Source: Thermosynechococcus sp. NK55a
GTDB lineage: Bacteria > Cyanobacteriota > Cyanobacteriia > Thermosynechococcales > Thermosynechococcaceae
Assembly (NCBI RefSeq): GCF_000505665.1
Contig: NC_023033.1
Coordinates: 2,384,313-2,448,312, forward strand
Direction: 5' to 3'
Length of the DNA stretch: 64,000 nt
Both the position numbers and the translations under genes were made by a program. Below, piece by piece: positions 37,127 through 46,179 of the stretch (position 1 is its first letter; each line of letters starts with the position of its first letter). The notes under the pieces are model-generated. The model did not search any database. It saw only the letters and a list, made by a program, of their open reading frames with translations, and had not been told where the DNA came from.

Positions 37127-37993
37127 TTAAAGACCCAATTCACGAGCGATCGCTCGTAGCCCCTCGCGGTAGGAGGGATAGCGGAGTTGAACCCCTAAAG
37201 CCTGCTTGATTTTGTCATTGCGCACTCGCCGAGATTCACGCCAAAAAGATTGAGCCATTGGACTCAGATTGGCCACCTTCAAGGGTATGGCTGGTGGTGC
37301 TGGACGACCTAAAAGACGATAGGCCTCGAGTAAAACAGGGAGCGACTCTGAGGGTTGATCATCACTCAGGTTATAGATTTCCTGCGGGGTAGGCCGTGCC
37401 AGCGATCGCTCAAGGGTTTGGACAATATCCGCCACATGGATACGGCAAAAGTAGTGCCCCGGCTTATCAATGAGTTGAACATCGCCTTTGAGAATGCGAG
37501 CGATAGGATTGCGTCCTTCTCCGGGGCCATAGATGCCGGGGAGGCGAAAAATGTGGGTAGGCAGATTGGCGTTGAGAAAGATTTGCTCAATCCTGACGCG
37601 GTGTTGTGAACGCAAATTTTGAGGGTTGACGGGTGTCGTTTCATCTACCCAGCCCCCTTGGCGATCGCCATAGACCCCCGTTGTCGAAAGATAGCCAAAC
37701 CATTGCAGATTCAGTTTTTCTAACTGAGGCAACAGTGCTAGCGCAACCGCATCCTCCCCTTGGCGATCGGGGGGAATACTATTGAGGACGTGGGTTACCC
37801 CCTCAAGGGCAGCTGGTACTAGGGGAAATTGCTCCCCCTGCTGCTCCCATTTAAAAGGAAAACAGGGAATAGCGCTGAGTTCTGGCGGCAGCTCCCCCCG
37901 ACGGTTGGTAATGACCACATCAATGCCTTGGGCTTGGAGCGATCGCGCTAACCAAGTTCCTGTATAACCACAACCCAGAATCAGAACCCGCAT
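37127..37993 (-). CDS. NAD(P)-dependent epimerase/SDR family protein (YeeZ-like)
   Basis: A 288-residue atypical extended SDR. The dinucleotide-binding motif MRVLILGCGYTGTWLARSL (GCGYTG) lies at the N terminus; STTGVYGDRQGGWVDET holds the Ser/Tyr region, with FRLPGIYGPGE downstream. It resembles YeeZ and other nucleoside-diphosphate-sugar epimerase relatives; the substrate cannot be deduced. It is convergent with ftsZ and starts six bases after the desC stop, so it is probably co-transcribed with desC. Confidence 0.85.
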   Translation of the reverse strand: MRVLILGCGYTGTWLARSLQAQGIDVVITNRRGELPPELSAIPCFPFKWEQQGEQFPLVPAALEGVTHVLNSIPPDRQGEDAVALALLPQLEKLNLQWFGYLSTTGVYGDRQGGWVDETTPVNPQNLRSQHRVRIEQIFLNANLPTHIFRLPGIYGPGEGRNPIARILKGDVQLIDKPGHYFCRIHVADIVQTLERSLARPTPQEIYNLSDDQPSESLPVLLEAYRLLGRPAPPAIPLKVANLSPMAQSFWRESRRVRNDKIKQALGVQLRYPSYREGLRAIARELGL

Positions 37994-37999
37994 TGCGCG

Positions 38000-38833
38000 C
38001 TAGTCTTGGGAAGAGACTGCCGGTGCCTCCACCAAGCGCACCTTCGTAGCCAAGCCCAGCAATTGCAAGAAGCGAATGGTGAGCCACGTCAGATCCAGCT
38101 CCCACCACTGCAAACCATGGCGTGCCGAGTATTGATAGGCGTGGTGATTATTGTGCCAGCCCTCACCAAAGGTTAACAGGGCTACCCACCAGCAATTCGT
38201 TGAGTGATCCGTAGTTTCAAACGTGCGATAGCCAAAGGTATGGGTAGCACTATTGACCAGCCAAGTGGTGTGATAGACGGTTACAAGCCGCACAAAAATT
38301 CCCCAAACCACAAATGGCCAGCCCCCCCAAAGATAAAGGACAATGGCCAAGACCACCTGAATGGGAAGAAAGTACTTGTCAAGGAATTGATAGACGGGGT
38401 CATCAGCAATATCTTTGGTGAAACGGGGAATTTCTGCCTCCGCCGGCACCTCACGAAACATCCATTCAATATGGCTCCACCAAAAGCCCTTACGGGAATC
38501 GTGGTGATCATTCGGTTGATCGGAGTACAGATGGTGATGGCGGTGCAGCCCAACCCACCAAATCGGCCCCCCTTGCATTGAGAGCGTGCCGCAAAAGACC
38601 AGGAAATACTCCAGCCACTTGGGAACTTGGAAGCTACGATGGGAGACCAGACGGTGCCAACCAAGGGTAATACCGATGCCAGCGGTTAACCAGTGGAGCA
38701 CAAGGGCCAGCAGGACTGCTCTCCAGCTAAACATGCTGGGTAAAAAAGCAAGAAGAGCACCGAGGTGTACAAAAATAATAAAGGTCGCCGTAGGCCAGGC
38801 AATGGGGGGTTTGGCAACGGTCGCTTGGGTCAT
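38000..38833 (-). CDS. desC: Acyl-lipid delta-9 desaturase (DesC type)
   Basis: A 277-residue diiron membrane desaturase that puts the first double bond into stearoyl or palmitoyl chains of membrane lipids. The three His boxes are visible: GWHRLVSHRSF, GLHRHHHLYSD and GWHNNHHAYQ. Four hydrophobic segments flank them. The ATG at 38833 (MTQATVAKPP) is chosen because AAGGA lies eight bases upstream; the frame runs back to 38899. In thermophiles it may be the only desaturase step; no desA/B is nearby. Confidence 0.94.
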   Translation of the reverse strand: MTQATVAKPPIAWPTATFIIFVHLGALLAFLPSMFSWRAVLLALVLHWLTAGIGITLGWHRLVSHRSFQVPKWLEYFLVFCGTLSMQGGPIWWVGLHRHHHLYSDQPNDHHDSRKGFWWSHIEWMFREVPAEAEIPRFTKDIADDPVYQFLDKYFLPIQVVLAIVLYLWGGWPFVVWGIFVRLVTVYHTTWLVNSATHTFGYRTFETTDHSTNCWWVALLTFGEGWHNNHHAYQYSARHGLQWWELDLTWLTIRFLQLLGLATKVRLVEAPAVSSQD

Positions 38834-39152
38834 GAACACATCCTTAAAACAACTGAATAGGTTGCTGTTCCCTCTAGACTGAGCTTGAACAACACCCATC
38901 AGACTTTAGTATAACGAGCTACGGTTGAGTATCTTTACTTAGAATGTTTTGCCCAAGACGAATGATTGAGCCTTTGCTTCTAGAAATTCCCTCTGGTGGG
39001 GGAAGTCTCTGGGGAAAGTGTCCCCGAAAATAGCAGGCATCATACCAAATAGCAGGCTGATTATTTCATTGTCTATGGTTTTGTAACGAAATGTTGCATT
39101 TTCTCAGATTGATCCCTAGGATAGAGGGTAAGGTGTGGTAGTTATAGGAATC
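38834..39152. other. Divergent spacer between desC and the DUF2949 gene
   Basis: This 319-base spacer holds the promoters of both genes. A small hairpin GGGGA-AAGTG-TCCCC lies at 39011-39025. AAATAGCAGGC occurs twice in direct orientation at 39028-39038 and 39047-39057, 19 bases apart, a spacing of about two helical turns that would suit a regulator binding one face. No gene is seen. Confidence 0.6.
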
Positions 39153-39350
39153 ATGAAAACGCCACGTTGGACACGACTCATTGACTTCCTACAGCGGGAG
39201 ATGGCACTGCCCACCGCTGCCATTGACTTTGGCCTCAAGCACTGCGATGAGCAGGTGAATCTGTTGCCGGTTGTTCTTTGGCAGTATGGCTTGGTGAGCC
39301 TTGAGCAGCTTGACCGCATCTTCGATTGGCTAGAAGCTAGTCAGCCCTAG
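39153..39350 (+). CDS. DUF2949 family protein
   Basis: A 65-residue soluble protein, KTPRWTRLIDFLQREMALPTAAIDFGLKHCDE...VVLWQYGLVSLEQLDRIFDWLE, of the cyanobacterial DUF2949 family. Function is unknown; the conserved VLWQYGL..LEQLD segment is predicted helical. Start choice: ATG at 39153, with an in-frame GTG at 39135 as alternative because the AGGAA site lies very close to the ATG. Confidence 0.8.
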   Translation: MKTPRWTRLIDFLQREMALPTAAIDFGLKHCDEQVNLLPVVLWQYGLVSLEQLDRIFDWLEASQP

Positions 39351-39383
39351 GGGCGCTCTCAGGATTCCTTTATTTATTTAGGC

Positions 39384-39866
39384 TTAATGAATTAGTGTTT
39401 CCTTAGCAACAAAGTCGTAGCTTTGGGAAATCCCTAACTGTTGAGGCACAGAGATGGGACTTTGCCAGCCCACGGGTTCAATTGACAACAGGGATGAAGG
39501 GACTTTGAACGTTCCCCAGAGATGAACCTTCTTACCGAGTAGCTCTGGTGGAACCGTAATTTTGTAACTACAACTATTGCTACCAGTAGGTGACAAAGTA
39601 GCGGTAGCACCTCCTACTGGAAAGCTGCCGGGAGGATGCAGTGTAGCATTAATCACAATCTCATTGCAGGAGATGGAATGAGATTTAGTAACCTTCCCGA
39701 TGATGGTAGGGCGCACCTGCAGATTGCTTGGGATTTTGAATTCGACATTATTACTTGGTCGTTGCGATTGCAGGGTCTGGGTGGAAGCTAGAGGTACAGC
39801 ACGGCTCACAGCGGGGCTGAGGGCAACGGCGAGGCAAGCGAGAAGTAAGCCTTTTTGATTCAGCAT
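39384..39866 (-). CDS. Secreted hypothetical protein
   Basis: A 160-residue protein with a clear signal peptide (MLNQKGLLLACLAVALSPAVSRA, cleavage near residue 23). The mature part is rich in beta-type segments, Ser, Thr and Pro, with two Cys (SISCNEIVI and SNSCSYKITV) that could form a disulfide across a beta sandwich. No known family recognised. It is monocistronic, preceded by a 195-base spacer. Confidence 0.75.
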   Translation of the reverse strand: MLNQKGLLLACLAVALSPAVSRAVPLASTQTLQSQRPSNNVEFKIPSNLQVRPTIIGKVTKSHSISCNEIVINATLHPPGSFPVGGATATLSPTGSNSCSYKITVPPELLGKKVHLWGTFKVPSSLLSIEPVGWQSPISVPQQLGISQSYDFVAKETLIH

Positions 39867-40061
39867 TGGGTGTCCTTTGTGTAAGTGGAGAGAACGGTTT
39901 TGTCTAGCCCCTTCCGGGGTGAATACTCTTATCCTAGATGGGTTGACTAAGAGCAGCGGTGGTATTTCTCACCCGTAACTGATGATGCTCATCACCAAGG
40001 GCGGTGACCATTGCAACCGTTGAATGGAGGAATTGACCAGTAGAACGTCTTAGCTATATTG

Positions 40062-41069
40062 CTAAATAGAAAATAATTTGCAAGAAATTAATAAAAGTAT
40101 TCCTGTCAATCCTAAGGCCATGAGGTAAATCTGGCGGCTAAGGTCAAGCGCAGACCAGATCGTTTTTTGATCAAGGGAGTGTAACGGTTCTCCTAAAAAG
40201 GGTTTCACCTTCACCGTGCCGCGGTAGATATTCGTGCCCCCCAGACGTACCCCCAAGGCCGCTGCATAGGCACACTCACTCCAACCAGAATTGGGACTCG
40301 GATCCTTGGGAGCATCACGGCAACACCATTGCCACACTCGCTGCCACTGCCCGGAGCAGAGGGCAACGAGAAAGACCAACAACCGACAGGGCAACCATGT
40401 GAGGACATCATCAGTTTTGGCGGCAAACCACCCCCAATGGGTGTAGGGTGGCTCACGGTAGCCGATCATCGAGTCCAAGGTGCTGGCGGCTTTATAGGCC
40501 ATGACCAGCGGCAAGGGACTCACTTGCGGCACGATCAGGGTGGCGATCGCCCCATAAAAAAGTGGTGCCATCATGCCATCGGTGGTATTTTCACTTACGG
40601 TTTCCAGAACTGCCCGCAGAATTTCAGGTGCCTCTAGGTGGGCAGTTTCGCGACCCACATACTTGGCTAAGGACTGGCGTGCCCCTTCAAGATTGCCAGT
40701 TGCCAAAGGTGCCAATACCTCTGCTGCTGCATCCCGTAGACTACGACCCGCAAAGCCACTGGCGGTACCCACAACTGCAACTCCCCAAGCGAGGAGGGGT
40801 GAAATTGCCATCCCCAGTGCCACTAAGCCCCAACTGATTAGGGCAGAACCTAGGATTAAGCTCAGTGTAAGCAGTGCCCCCCCCAACCGCTGTCCCCAAA
40901 CTGGCCAGCCTTGGCCATAGTTGAACCAATGGCTGAGGAATTGGATATAGGCTCCCATCCAGCGTACCGGGTGTGGCCAGCCCCAAGGATCTCCAAAACC
41001 AAAGTCAAGGAGGGCCGCGGCCAGAAGAATCGTGTAGGCAATGAGGGGGCAAGACACAGGAACGATCAA
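40062..41069 (-). CDS. cbiB: Adenosylcobinamide-phosphate synthase (CbiB/CobD)
   Basis: A 335-residue membrane protein of the cobalamin (or pseudocobalamin) pathway that attaches the aminopropanol arm to adenosylcobyric acid. Conserved segments are LLDFGFGDPWGWPHPVRWMGAYI, SVSENTTDGMMAPLFYGAI, KAASTLDSMIGYR and a FAAKTDDVLTWLP loop. It carries about five hydrophobic stretches. It lies 26 bases downstream of futA on the same strand but no other cobalamin gene is adjacent. The symbol cobD is used in some cyanobacterial annotations. Confidence 0.93.
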   Translation of the reverse strand: MIVPVSCPLIAYTILLAAALLDFGFGDPWGWPHPVRWMGAYIQFLSHWFNYGQGWPVWGQRLGGALLTLSLILGSALISWGLVALGMAISPLLAWGVAVVGTASGFAGRSLRDAAAEVLAPLATGNLEGARQSLAKYVGRETAHLEAPEILRAVLETVSENTTDGMMAPLFYGAIATLIVPQVSPLPLVMAYKAASTLDSMIGYREPPYTHWGWFAAKTDDVLTWLPCRLLVFLVALCSGQWQRVWQWCCRDAPKDPSPNSGWSECAYAAALGVRLGGTNIYRGTVKVKPFLGEPLHSLDQKTIWSALDLSRQIYLMALGLTGILLLISCKLFSI

Positions 41070-41095
41070 CGGGGGTCATCGCTCATTTTAGGGTT

Positions 41096-42163
41096 TTAGC
41101 GCCATCCAGCCCGGTCCATAATCCGCAGTGCTTCAGCATTGTTGCGGCCAAAAACTGCTGCATTGACACGTTGTCCTCGGAAATTGCCAAACCGTTGCAC
41201 AATCGGATGCACGGGTACCCCCGAGCGGACCGGATATTCAAAGTTGGCCATTGCAAACATTTCTTGCGCCTTCGGACTCACCAGATACTCCAAAAAGCGA
41301 ATTGCCGCCTGACGATTGGGGGCGCCAGCTACCACACCGCCGCCACAGATATTTACATGGGCACCACGATCGCGCTGGTTGGGGAAAAATAAGCCCACTT
41401 TCTCAGCAACTGCTCGATCTTCTGCTTTATCTGAGGCAATCAACCGTGCTAAATAGTAGTGATTTGCAATTGCAATGCTGCCAACACCCGCTGCGCAGGC
41501 ACGAATTTGAGCGGTATCATTTCCCTCGGGGGGGCGGGCAAAGTTTTGGGCTAGGCCCCTTGCCCATTGTTCCGTTTTTTGGGCACCATGAATTGCTAGC
41601 AATGACCCCGTGAGGGACTGATTGTAGATATTGCTGGAACTGCGACAGAGAACCTGCCGGCCCCACTTCGGATTAGCCAGATCCTCGTAGGTGGAGAGTT
41701 GGTTGGGATCCACTTTGGATTTATTGTAAATGAGGACACGCACCCGCCGCGAGAGACCAAACCAGTGTCCTTGAGGCTCCCGTAGGTTTGCTGGCACAAT
41801 GCTGTTGAGTACCCTTGACTGAATTGGCTGCAAAATACCGGCTTCCTGTGCTCGCCACAAGCGACCTGCATCCACAGTAATCAGGACATCGGCAGGACTG
41901 CGACTCCCTTCACTGCGAATCCGTTCAATCAGAGCATCAGCTTCAGCCTCAATAATGTTGACGCGAATCCCGGTCTGCTGCGTAAAACCGTTGTAGAGGG
42001 CTTTGTCTGTGTCGTAGTGCCGTGCCGAATAAACATTGATCACACCTCCTGAGGACTGTTGCGCATAGCTTGATTCAGTGTTTTGGTTCCAGAGGGAGTG
42101 GGTTACATAAGCTGTTGCTGCGGCGCCCATGCCGAGGAATACACGGCGACCTACTTTCTCCAT
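41096..42163 (-). CDS. futA: Iron(III) ABC transporter substrate-binding protein (FutA/IdiA)
   Basis: A 355-residue periplasmic ferric-iron binder. The N-terminal [15 protein letters not shown] is a twin-arginine signal, suggesting folded export. The mature domain starts at [17 protein letters not shown] and includes the tyrosine ligand cluster in [12 protein letters not shown]. In cyanobacteria FutA2 feeds the FutB permease and FutA1/IdiA protects photosystem II under iron limitation; which role applies is not decidable here. futB and futC are not adjacent. Confidence 0.93.
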   Translation of the reverse strand: MEKVGRRVFLGMGAAATAYVTHSLWNQNTESSYAQQSSGGVINVYSARHYDTDKALYNGFTQQTGIRVNIIEAEADALIERIRSEGSRSPADVLITVDAGRLWRAQEAGILQPIQSRVLNSIVPANLREPQGHWFGLSRRVRVLIYNKSKVDPNQLSTYEDLANPKWGRQVLCRSSSNIYNQSLTGSLLAIHGAQKTEQWARGLAQNFARPPEGNDTAQIRACAAGVGSIAIANHYYLARLIASDKAEDRAVAEKVGLFFPNQRDRGAHVNICGGGVVAGAPNRQAAIRFLEYLVSPKAQEMFAMANFEYPVRSGVPVHPIVQRFGNFRGQRVNAAVFGRNNAEALRIMDRAGWR

Positions 42164-42243
42164 ACTTGAGAATCTCTCCTAAAATTAATCTGAGGAATAT
42201 TCTAGGGCTGGACGGGCAGTTTTGCAACTCTTTCGCAATAAGT

Positions 42244-42612
42244 TTAGCCTTTGCCGTACCACCACTGGCGATCGCTTGCAGCCAGCTCTACCCAATAGAG
42301 GGTTATGACCATCATGGTGTTTGTTTCAATGTGGCGTACCCAATAGCTGGGATGCCGTTTTGTAGCACTATCGAGGACAAGCCGCCGGCCAATGCGTCGC
42401 CAACTAGGTTCTTTGCTGCGCCAAGCAATACGACAACAGGGCCACGGTAACTGTTCCCGATCAAAAAGGCGACAACAGGCCCCCGCTACCTCATAGCTAA
42501 AGGAATAACCCGGACTGTAAAAACGCGTGCCGGTAGGCCAAAGGAGTGGGAATTCTCTGGTTGCGGAGGAGGCAATCAAGGAAATACACCAGGGTGCAGA
42601 CCAGTTCTCCAA
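42244..42612 (-). CDS. Hypothetical Trp/Arg-rich protein
   Basis: An open frame of up to 122 codons fills the spacer between futA and the next hypothetical gene. From about residue 30 the composition and codon use look genuine: TRFYSPGYSFSYEVAGACC, RIAWRSKEPSWRRIGRRLVLD, HPSYWVRHIETNTMMVITLYWVEL. Five Cys and eight or more Trp are notable. The start is uncertain: the first codon is TTG, next to a 14-bp tandem duplication (42611-42638) that may have damaged the original start region. No family recognised. Confidence 0.5.
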   Translation of the reverse strand: MENWSAPWCISLIASSATREFPLLWPTGTRFYSPGYSFSYEVAGACCRLFDREQLPWPCCRIAWRSKEPSWRRIGRRLVLDSATKRHPSYWVRHIETNTMMVITLYWVELAASDRQWWYGKG

Positions 42613-42638
42613 TGTATCAGCAGAAATGTATCAGCAGA
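42611..42638. repeat. 14-bp perfect tandem duplication
   Basis: AATGTATCAGCAGA is repeated exactly at 42611-42624 and 42625-42638, between two minus-strand hypothetical genes. It places a stop in frame just upstream of the 42612 start, so it may have shortened or shifted the downstream frame. Confidence 0.9.
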
Positions 42639-42651
42639 TCAGGCATTGACC

Positions 42652-42984
42652 TTAGGGCTCTTGGGCTGCAATCAAGAGTGCACAGCAGCTAAAGCCGATG
42701 ACAAGTGGAAACAAAGACTGCAGCCAGCCACTCAAGCCCGTGGTGACTAGAGCGATCGCCAGTGCCAACATCTGTAGGCGTCGTTGCTGCGGTGAGAGGG
42801 CAACCGGCAGTTCAATGAATTGCAACCCCTCCGTGGGCAAGGGTAGGGGCATCACTCCCCCCGGCGGAAATGCCCAATACTGGTACTGCTCAATGAACAG
42901 ATCGGTCCAGCCGTGTTCTTGGCACCAGGCCACTGCGGACTGATAGGAGTATTTGAGTAGCTGCAACGAAGGATGACGATCCAT
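42652..42984 (-). CDS. Small membrane-associated hypothetical protein
   Basis: A 110-residue protein: a soluble N-terminal half (YSYQSAVAWCQEHGWTDLFIEQYQYWAFPPGGVMPLPLP) and a C-terminal pair of hydrophobic segments (about 70-108; LQMLALAIALVTTGLSGWLQSLFPLVIGFSCCALLIAAQ). Function is unknown; I do not recognise a family, though the hydrophilic part looks conserved-like. The downstream neighbour on the same strand is the Trp-rich hypothetical gene, 39 bases away. Confidence 0.7.
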   Translation of the reverse strand: MDRHPSLQLLKYSYQSAVAWCQEHGWTDLFIEQYQYWAFPPGGVMPLPLPTEGLQFIELPVALSPQQRRLQMLALAIALVTTGLSGWLQSLFPLVIGFSCCALLIAAQEP

Positions 42985-43383
42985 AGGGGCACTGGTAAGG
43001 GCAAGACAATCAACATCTCTATTGAGAACATAACAGAACTAGGAAATCTGTTTGGAAGGCTTGTAGTAACTCTTAATCCTTTTGCTTGGAAGAAAATTAA
43101 GATTCCCCAAATGAAGTCGGCAGATATGCAGATATACTGAAAGATAGAGTTGTCCCAGAAAGGAATACGGTTCATACACACCTGATCGTTCCTGATCCTT
43201 GCAGCCCATTACGTAAAGAAATGTTTATTTATGTTTTGCAGTGAGGGGTGTTGTTAAGCCGTTAATTCATGGTTGTCAACGATGATTAAATTTTTCCCAA
43301 ATCCCTATGAAATCTTGATTTGCCGTGAATCTAACCCCATCATCAAATCCCTTAAAAATTTAAAAATTATCTAGGAGGCGGTC
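42985..43383. other. 399-base AT-rich spacer upstream of the pyruvate-kinase-like gene
   Basis: No convincing gene is present. The last 180 bases are about one-third GC, well below the window average, and end with an AT palindromic stretch (TTAAAAATTTAAAAATTA) just before a strong AGGAGG at 43374-43379. It must hold divergent promoters for the hypothetical gene and the kinase-like gene. I see no clear -35/-10 pair. Confidence 0.6.
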
Positions 43384-44892
43384 ATGTTGCTGGAGGTGCC
43401 AACTGTACCCATTTCACCTGCTGCCTTGCTCGATAGCCTGTTAGAACTGCGGCAGGAAATTACTAAAGAGGGGGAAGCCCGTTTTCAAGAGTGGCAATCA
43501 AAAATTAAGCGATCCGAATTTATACCTAGTGCGCGCAATCTTGCCTACTATTTGGCCTTGCGCTGGCGGGATCTACGGGCAATGCAAATGGCCTTAATGC
43601 CTTGGGGGTTATCGTCCTTAGGACGGATTGAGTCACGGGTGCTCCCCAATTTGGATGCGGTGATCAATACCTTGGGTGCCCTTTGTCGTGCCCATGAGTC
43701 ACTGCCGCCGCGCCCACCCCTTGATGCTTTTTTTGCGGGCGATCGCCAACTGCGCCGCCAAACGGCGGAACTCTTTGGCCCAATTCGTGGCAAACGCCAT
43801 GTGCGGATTATGGTGACACTCCCCACCGAAGCGGCCACTGACCGGCAATGGAGTATTACGCTCCTGCGCAAGGGAATGAACTGTGCTCGCATCAACTGTG
43901 CCCATGATGACCCTGCTACTTGGGAAGCGATGATTGAGCATCTGCGCGCGGCAAGTCACATTACGGGTCAACCCTGCAAAGTTCTCATGGACTTGGGGGG
44001 ACCGAAACCCCGCATTGCTGCGACTTGGCCGGCAACGGTGCGCGTCCACGGTGGCGATCGCCTGCGACTGACAACGGAAATTTGCCCTGATGGCGGCCAG
44101 ATACCGCAATTCACCTGCTCCTTGCCAGAAATTTTGCCCCAATTAGAGGTGGGGCAGCGGGTTTGGATTGATGATGGCCACATTGGCGGTCGCATTGTCA
44201 GCAAAGATGCCCAAGGGGTAGAACTCACCATTACCCACTGCAAGGAAGGGCAGCGGCTGAAGGTGGCCAAGGGCTTGAACTTCCCCGACAGTGATTTGCG
44301 CCTGTCTCCTTTGACCGACAGCGATCGCGAGCATCTTGCCTTTGCTTGCCGCTATGCTGACATCATTGGCTACTCCTACGTTCAGTCCGCTGAGGATATT
44401 GCCCTACTGCAACGGGAACTGGCGCATTGTGGTGGCGATCGCGCCGACCAGATGGGCATCATTGCCAAAATTGAGACCCCGAAAGCGATTCGAGCACTGC
44501 CAGAAATGATCATTCAAGCGGCGGGTCGACAACCCTTTGGTGTCATGATTGCCCGGGGCGATCTCGCTGTTGAAATTGGCTACCAACGCTTGGCGGAAAT
44601 GCAGGAGGAAATCCTCTGGATCTGTGAAGCGGCCCATGTTCCTGTGGTGTGGGCCACCCAAGTCCTTGAAAACTTAGTCAAAAAAGGCGTGCCCTCCCGT
44701 GCCGAAATCACCGATGCAGCCATGGCGGAGCGAGCGGAGTGTGTCATGCTCAACAAAGGTCCCTATGTAGGGTTAGCAGTGGATATTCTCGACGATGTCC
44801 TTGCCCGCATGGAAGCGCACCAGCAGAAGAAAACACCGCAACTACGGGCACTGCACTCGTGGCACCCCTACGAGACCATTGGGCGCCCATAA
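43384..44892 (+). CDS. Divergent pyruvate-kinase-like protein
   Basis: A 502-residue protein. Residues about 1-135 form an N-terminal helical region absent from normal pyruvate kinase. The barrel follows: RIMVTLPTEA, ARINCAHDDP, LMDLGGPKPRI, a B-domain-like insert (about 220-300), IIAKIETPKAI, VMIARGDLAVEIG and WATQVLENLVKKGVPSRAEITDAAMAERAECVMLNKG. The usual C-terminal effector domain is missing, and the normal GE-T-A-K-G loop is NKGPYVG. Catalysis is possible but the fold may have another role. A near-perfect AGGAGG precedes the ATG. Confidence 0.82.
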   Translation: MLLEVPTVPISPAALLDSLLELRQEITKEGEARFQEWQSKIKRSEFIPSARNLAYYLALRWRDLRAMQMALMPWGLSSLGRIESRVLPNLDAVINTLGALCRAHESLPPRPPLDAFFAGDRQLRRQTAELFGPIRGKRHVRIMVTLPTEAATDRQWSITLLRKGMNCARINCAHDDPATWEAMIEHLRAASHITGQPCKVLMDLGGPKPRIAATWPATVRVHGGDRLRLTTEICPDGGQIPQFTCSLPEILPQLEVGQRVWIDDGHIGGRIVSKDAQGVELTITHCKEGQRLKVAKGLNFPDSDLRLSPLTDSDREHLAFACRYADIIGYSYVQSAEDIALLQRELAHCGGDRADQMGIIAKIETPKAIRALPEMIIQAAGRQPFGVMIARGDLAVEIGYQRLAEMQEEILWICEAAHVPVVWATQVLENLVKKGVPSRAEITDAAMAERAECVMLNKGPYVGLAVDILDDVLARMEAHQQKKTPQLRALHSWHPYETIGRP

Positions 44893-44900
44893 ACCTGTGA

Positions 44901-46154
44901 TTACCCCTTAGAGAAAATGCTGGGGCGAATTTTATCCCCGTCCCGCAGGGGGCGACTTGCGCGGACAACATAGCGATCGCCGGCCTTGAGGCCACTGAGG
45001 ATTTCCACTTGACCCTGCCGCCGTTGGCCAAGGGTGACCTGCCGCTCCTGCACGCGATCGCCAACCACCACAAAGACGCTCCCCTGCCGTGAGGAGAGTT
45101 GCCCCTCCTCAAAGCCACCGAGGGCGGATTGGGGAATCATTAAGCGCGGCGCATTCGCTCCTTGGAAAGCCACCCGTGCCAGTAAACCACTGCCCAAGCG
45201 TTCATCGGCATTGTCAATCACCACTTCCACAGGAATCAGACGGGCAGCGGCAGCGGCAGGTGAAATTCGGGTAATCCGTCCTTCGTAGGTGCGATTGGGC
45301 ACGGCATCAAAGGTGACTGTCGCCCGTTGGCCGGGGGCTAATCTAGCCAATTCCCGTTCTGAGACTTCCACGACAACCTTGAGTTGGCGAATATCGCCAA
45401 GGCGGAGAACTTCCCCCCCCGGTTGCAGTAGGTTGCCCACTTCCGTGAGTCGCTCTAGCACCACGCCATTGAGGGGCGATCGCAGGAGAGCTTGATTCAA
45501 CCGTGCTCGTGCCTGTTGGACAAGGGCGGTTTGGGCCTGTACCCGACCCTGGGCAACGGCCACTCCCTGTTGAGCTGTCACCACCTCTGCTTCGCGGGAA
45601 CGTAGTACCTGCCGTGCTGTTTGCGCCGTTGTGCGTGCCTGTTCTGCTGCTTGTGCTGAGACGGCGCCATCCCGCAGCAGGGCTTCCAGGCGGCGGGCAT
45701 CGCTTTCTGCCTGGTGGAGGGTAAGACGGGCTTCTTCGACAGCCGTGCGGGCACGATTGACGGCGGCTTGGGCTTGGATCACTTCGTTGCGGCGGGCAGC
45801 CAGTTCTGCTTCTGCTTGAAAGACGGCGTTTTTCAGGACAACGGGATCCACCGCCGCCAGCAGTTGCCCCGGTTGCACGCGATCGCCCACATCCACGCCT
45901 AGTCGAATCACTTGACCTTCCACCTGCGATCGCACCATCACTTCACGGTAGGGGCGAGTGGTGCCCGTGAGGGTTGTATCGGCCTCTAACTGGGCCAAGC
46001 GTGCCACAGCCACATCGACAGCCACTCCGTCACGTTCTGGACGCGCAACCGCTGGCGATTCTAAGCGACCCATGGCCGACTGGCATCCCCCCAAGAGCAC
46101 CGCGATCGCGATCGCCCCCAGCCATTGTTGCTTCGCCATCATCTGCCTGATCAT
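44901..46154 (-). CDS. RND-type periplasmic efflux adaptor (MFP) lipoprotein
   Basis: A 417-residue membrane fusion protein. A lipobox LLGGCQS (Cys about 24) indicates lipidation. VRSQVEGQVIRLGVDVGDRVQPGQLLAAVD starts the lipoyl half-motif, a long alpha-hairpin coiled coil rich in Ala and Arg follows (about 105-215), then the beta-barrel and membrane-proximal domains. It should bridge an inner-membrane pump to a TolC-like channel, but neither is adjacent. It is convergent with the kinase-like gene (8-base gap) and lies 25 bases after holB. Confidence 0.88.
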   Translation of the reverse strand: MIRQMMAKQQWLGAIAIAVLLGGCQSAMGRLESPAVARPERDGVAVDVAVARLAQLEADTTLTGTTRPYREVMVRSQVEGQVIRLGVDVGDRVQPGQLLAAVDPVVLKNAVFQAEAELAARRNEVIQAQAAVNRARTAVEEARLTLHQAESDARRLEALLRDGAVSAQAAEQARTTAQTARQVLRSREAEVVTAQQGVAVAQGRVQAQTALVQQARARLNQALLRSPLNGVVLERLTEVGNLLQPGGEVLRLGDIRQLKVVVEVSERELARLAPGQRATVTFDAVPNRTYEGRITRISPAAAAARLIPVEVVIDNADERLGSGLLARVAFQGANAPRLMIPQSALGGFEEGQLSSRQGSVFVVVGDRVQERQVTLGQRRQGQVEILSGLKAGDRYVVRASRPLRDGDKIRPSIFSKG

Positions 46155-46179
46155 CTTGCCAACTGCTGCCGATAGCCTA

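Noticed and set aside
28448-44892. Search for insertion sequences, CRISPR arrays or att sites in the hypothetical-rich part
   Set aside because: No transposase or integrase frame, no regularly spaced repeats, no terminal inverted repeats found.
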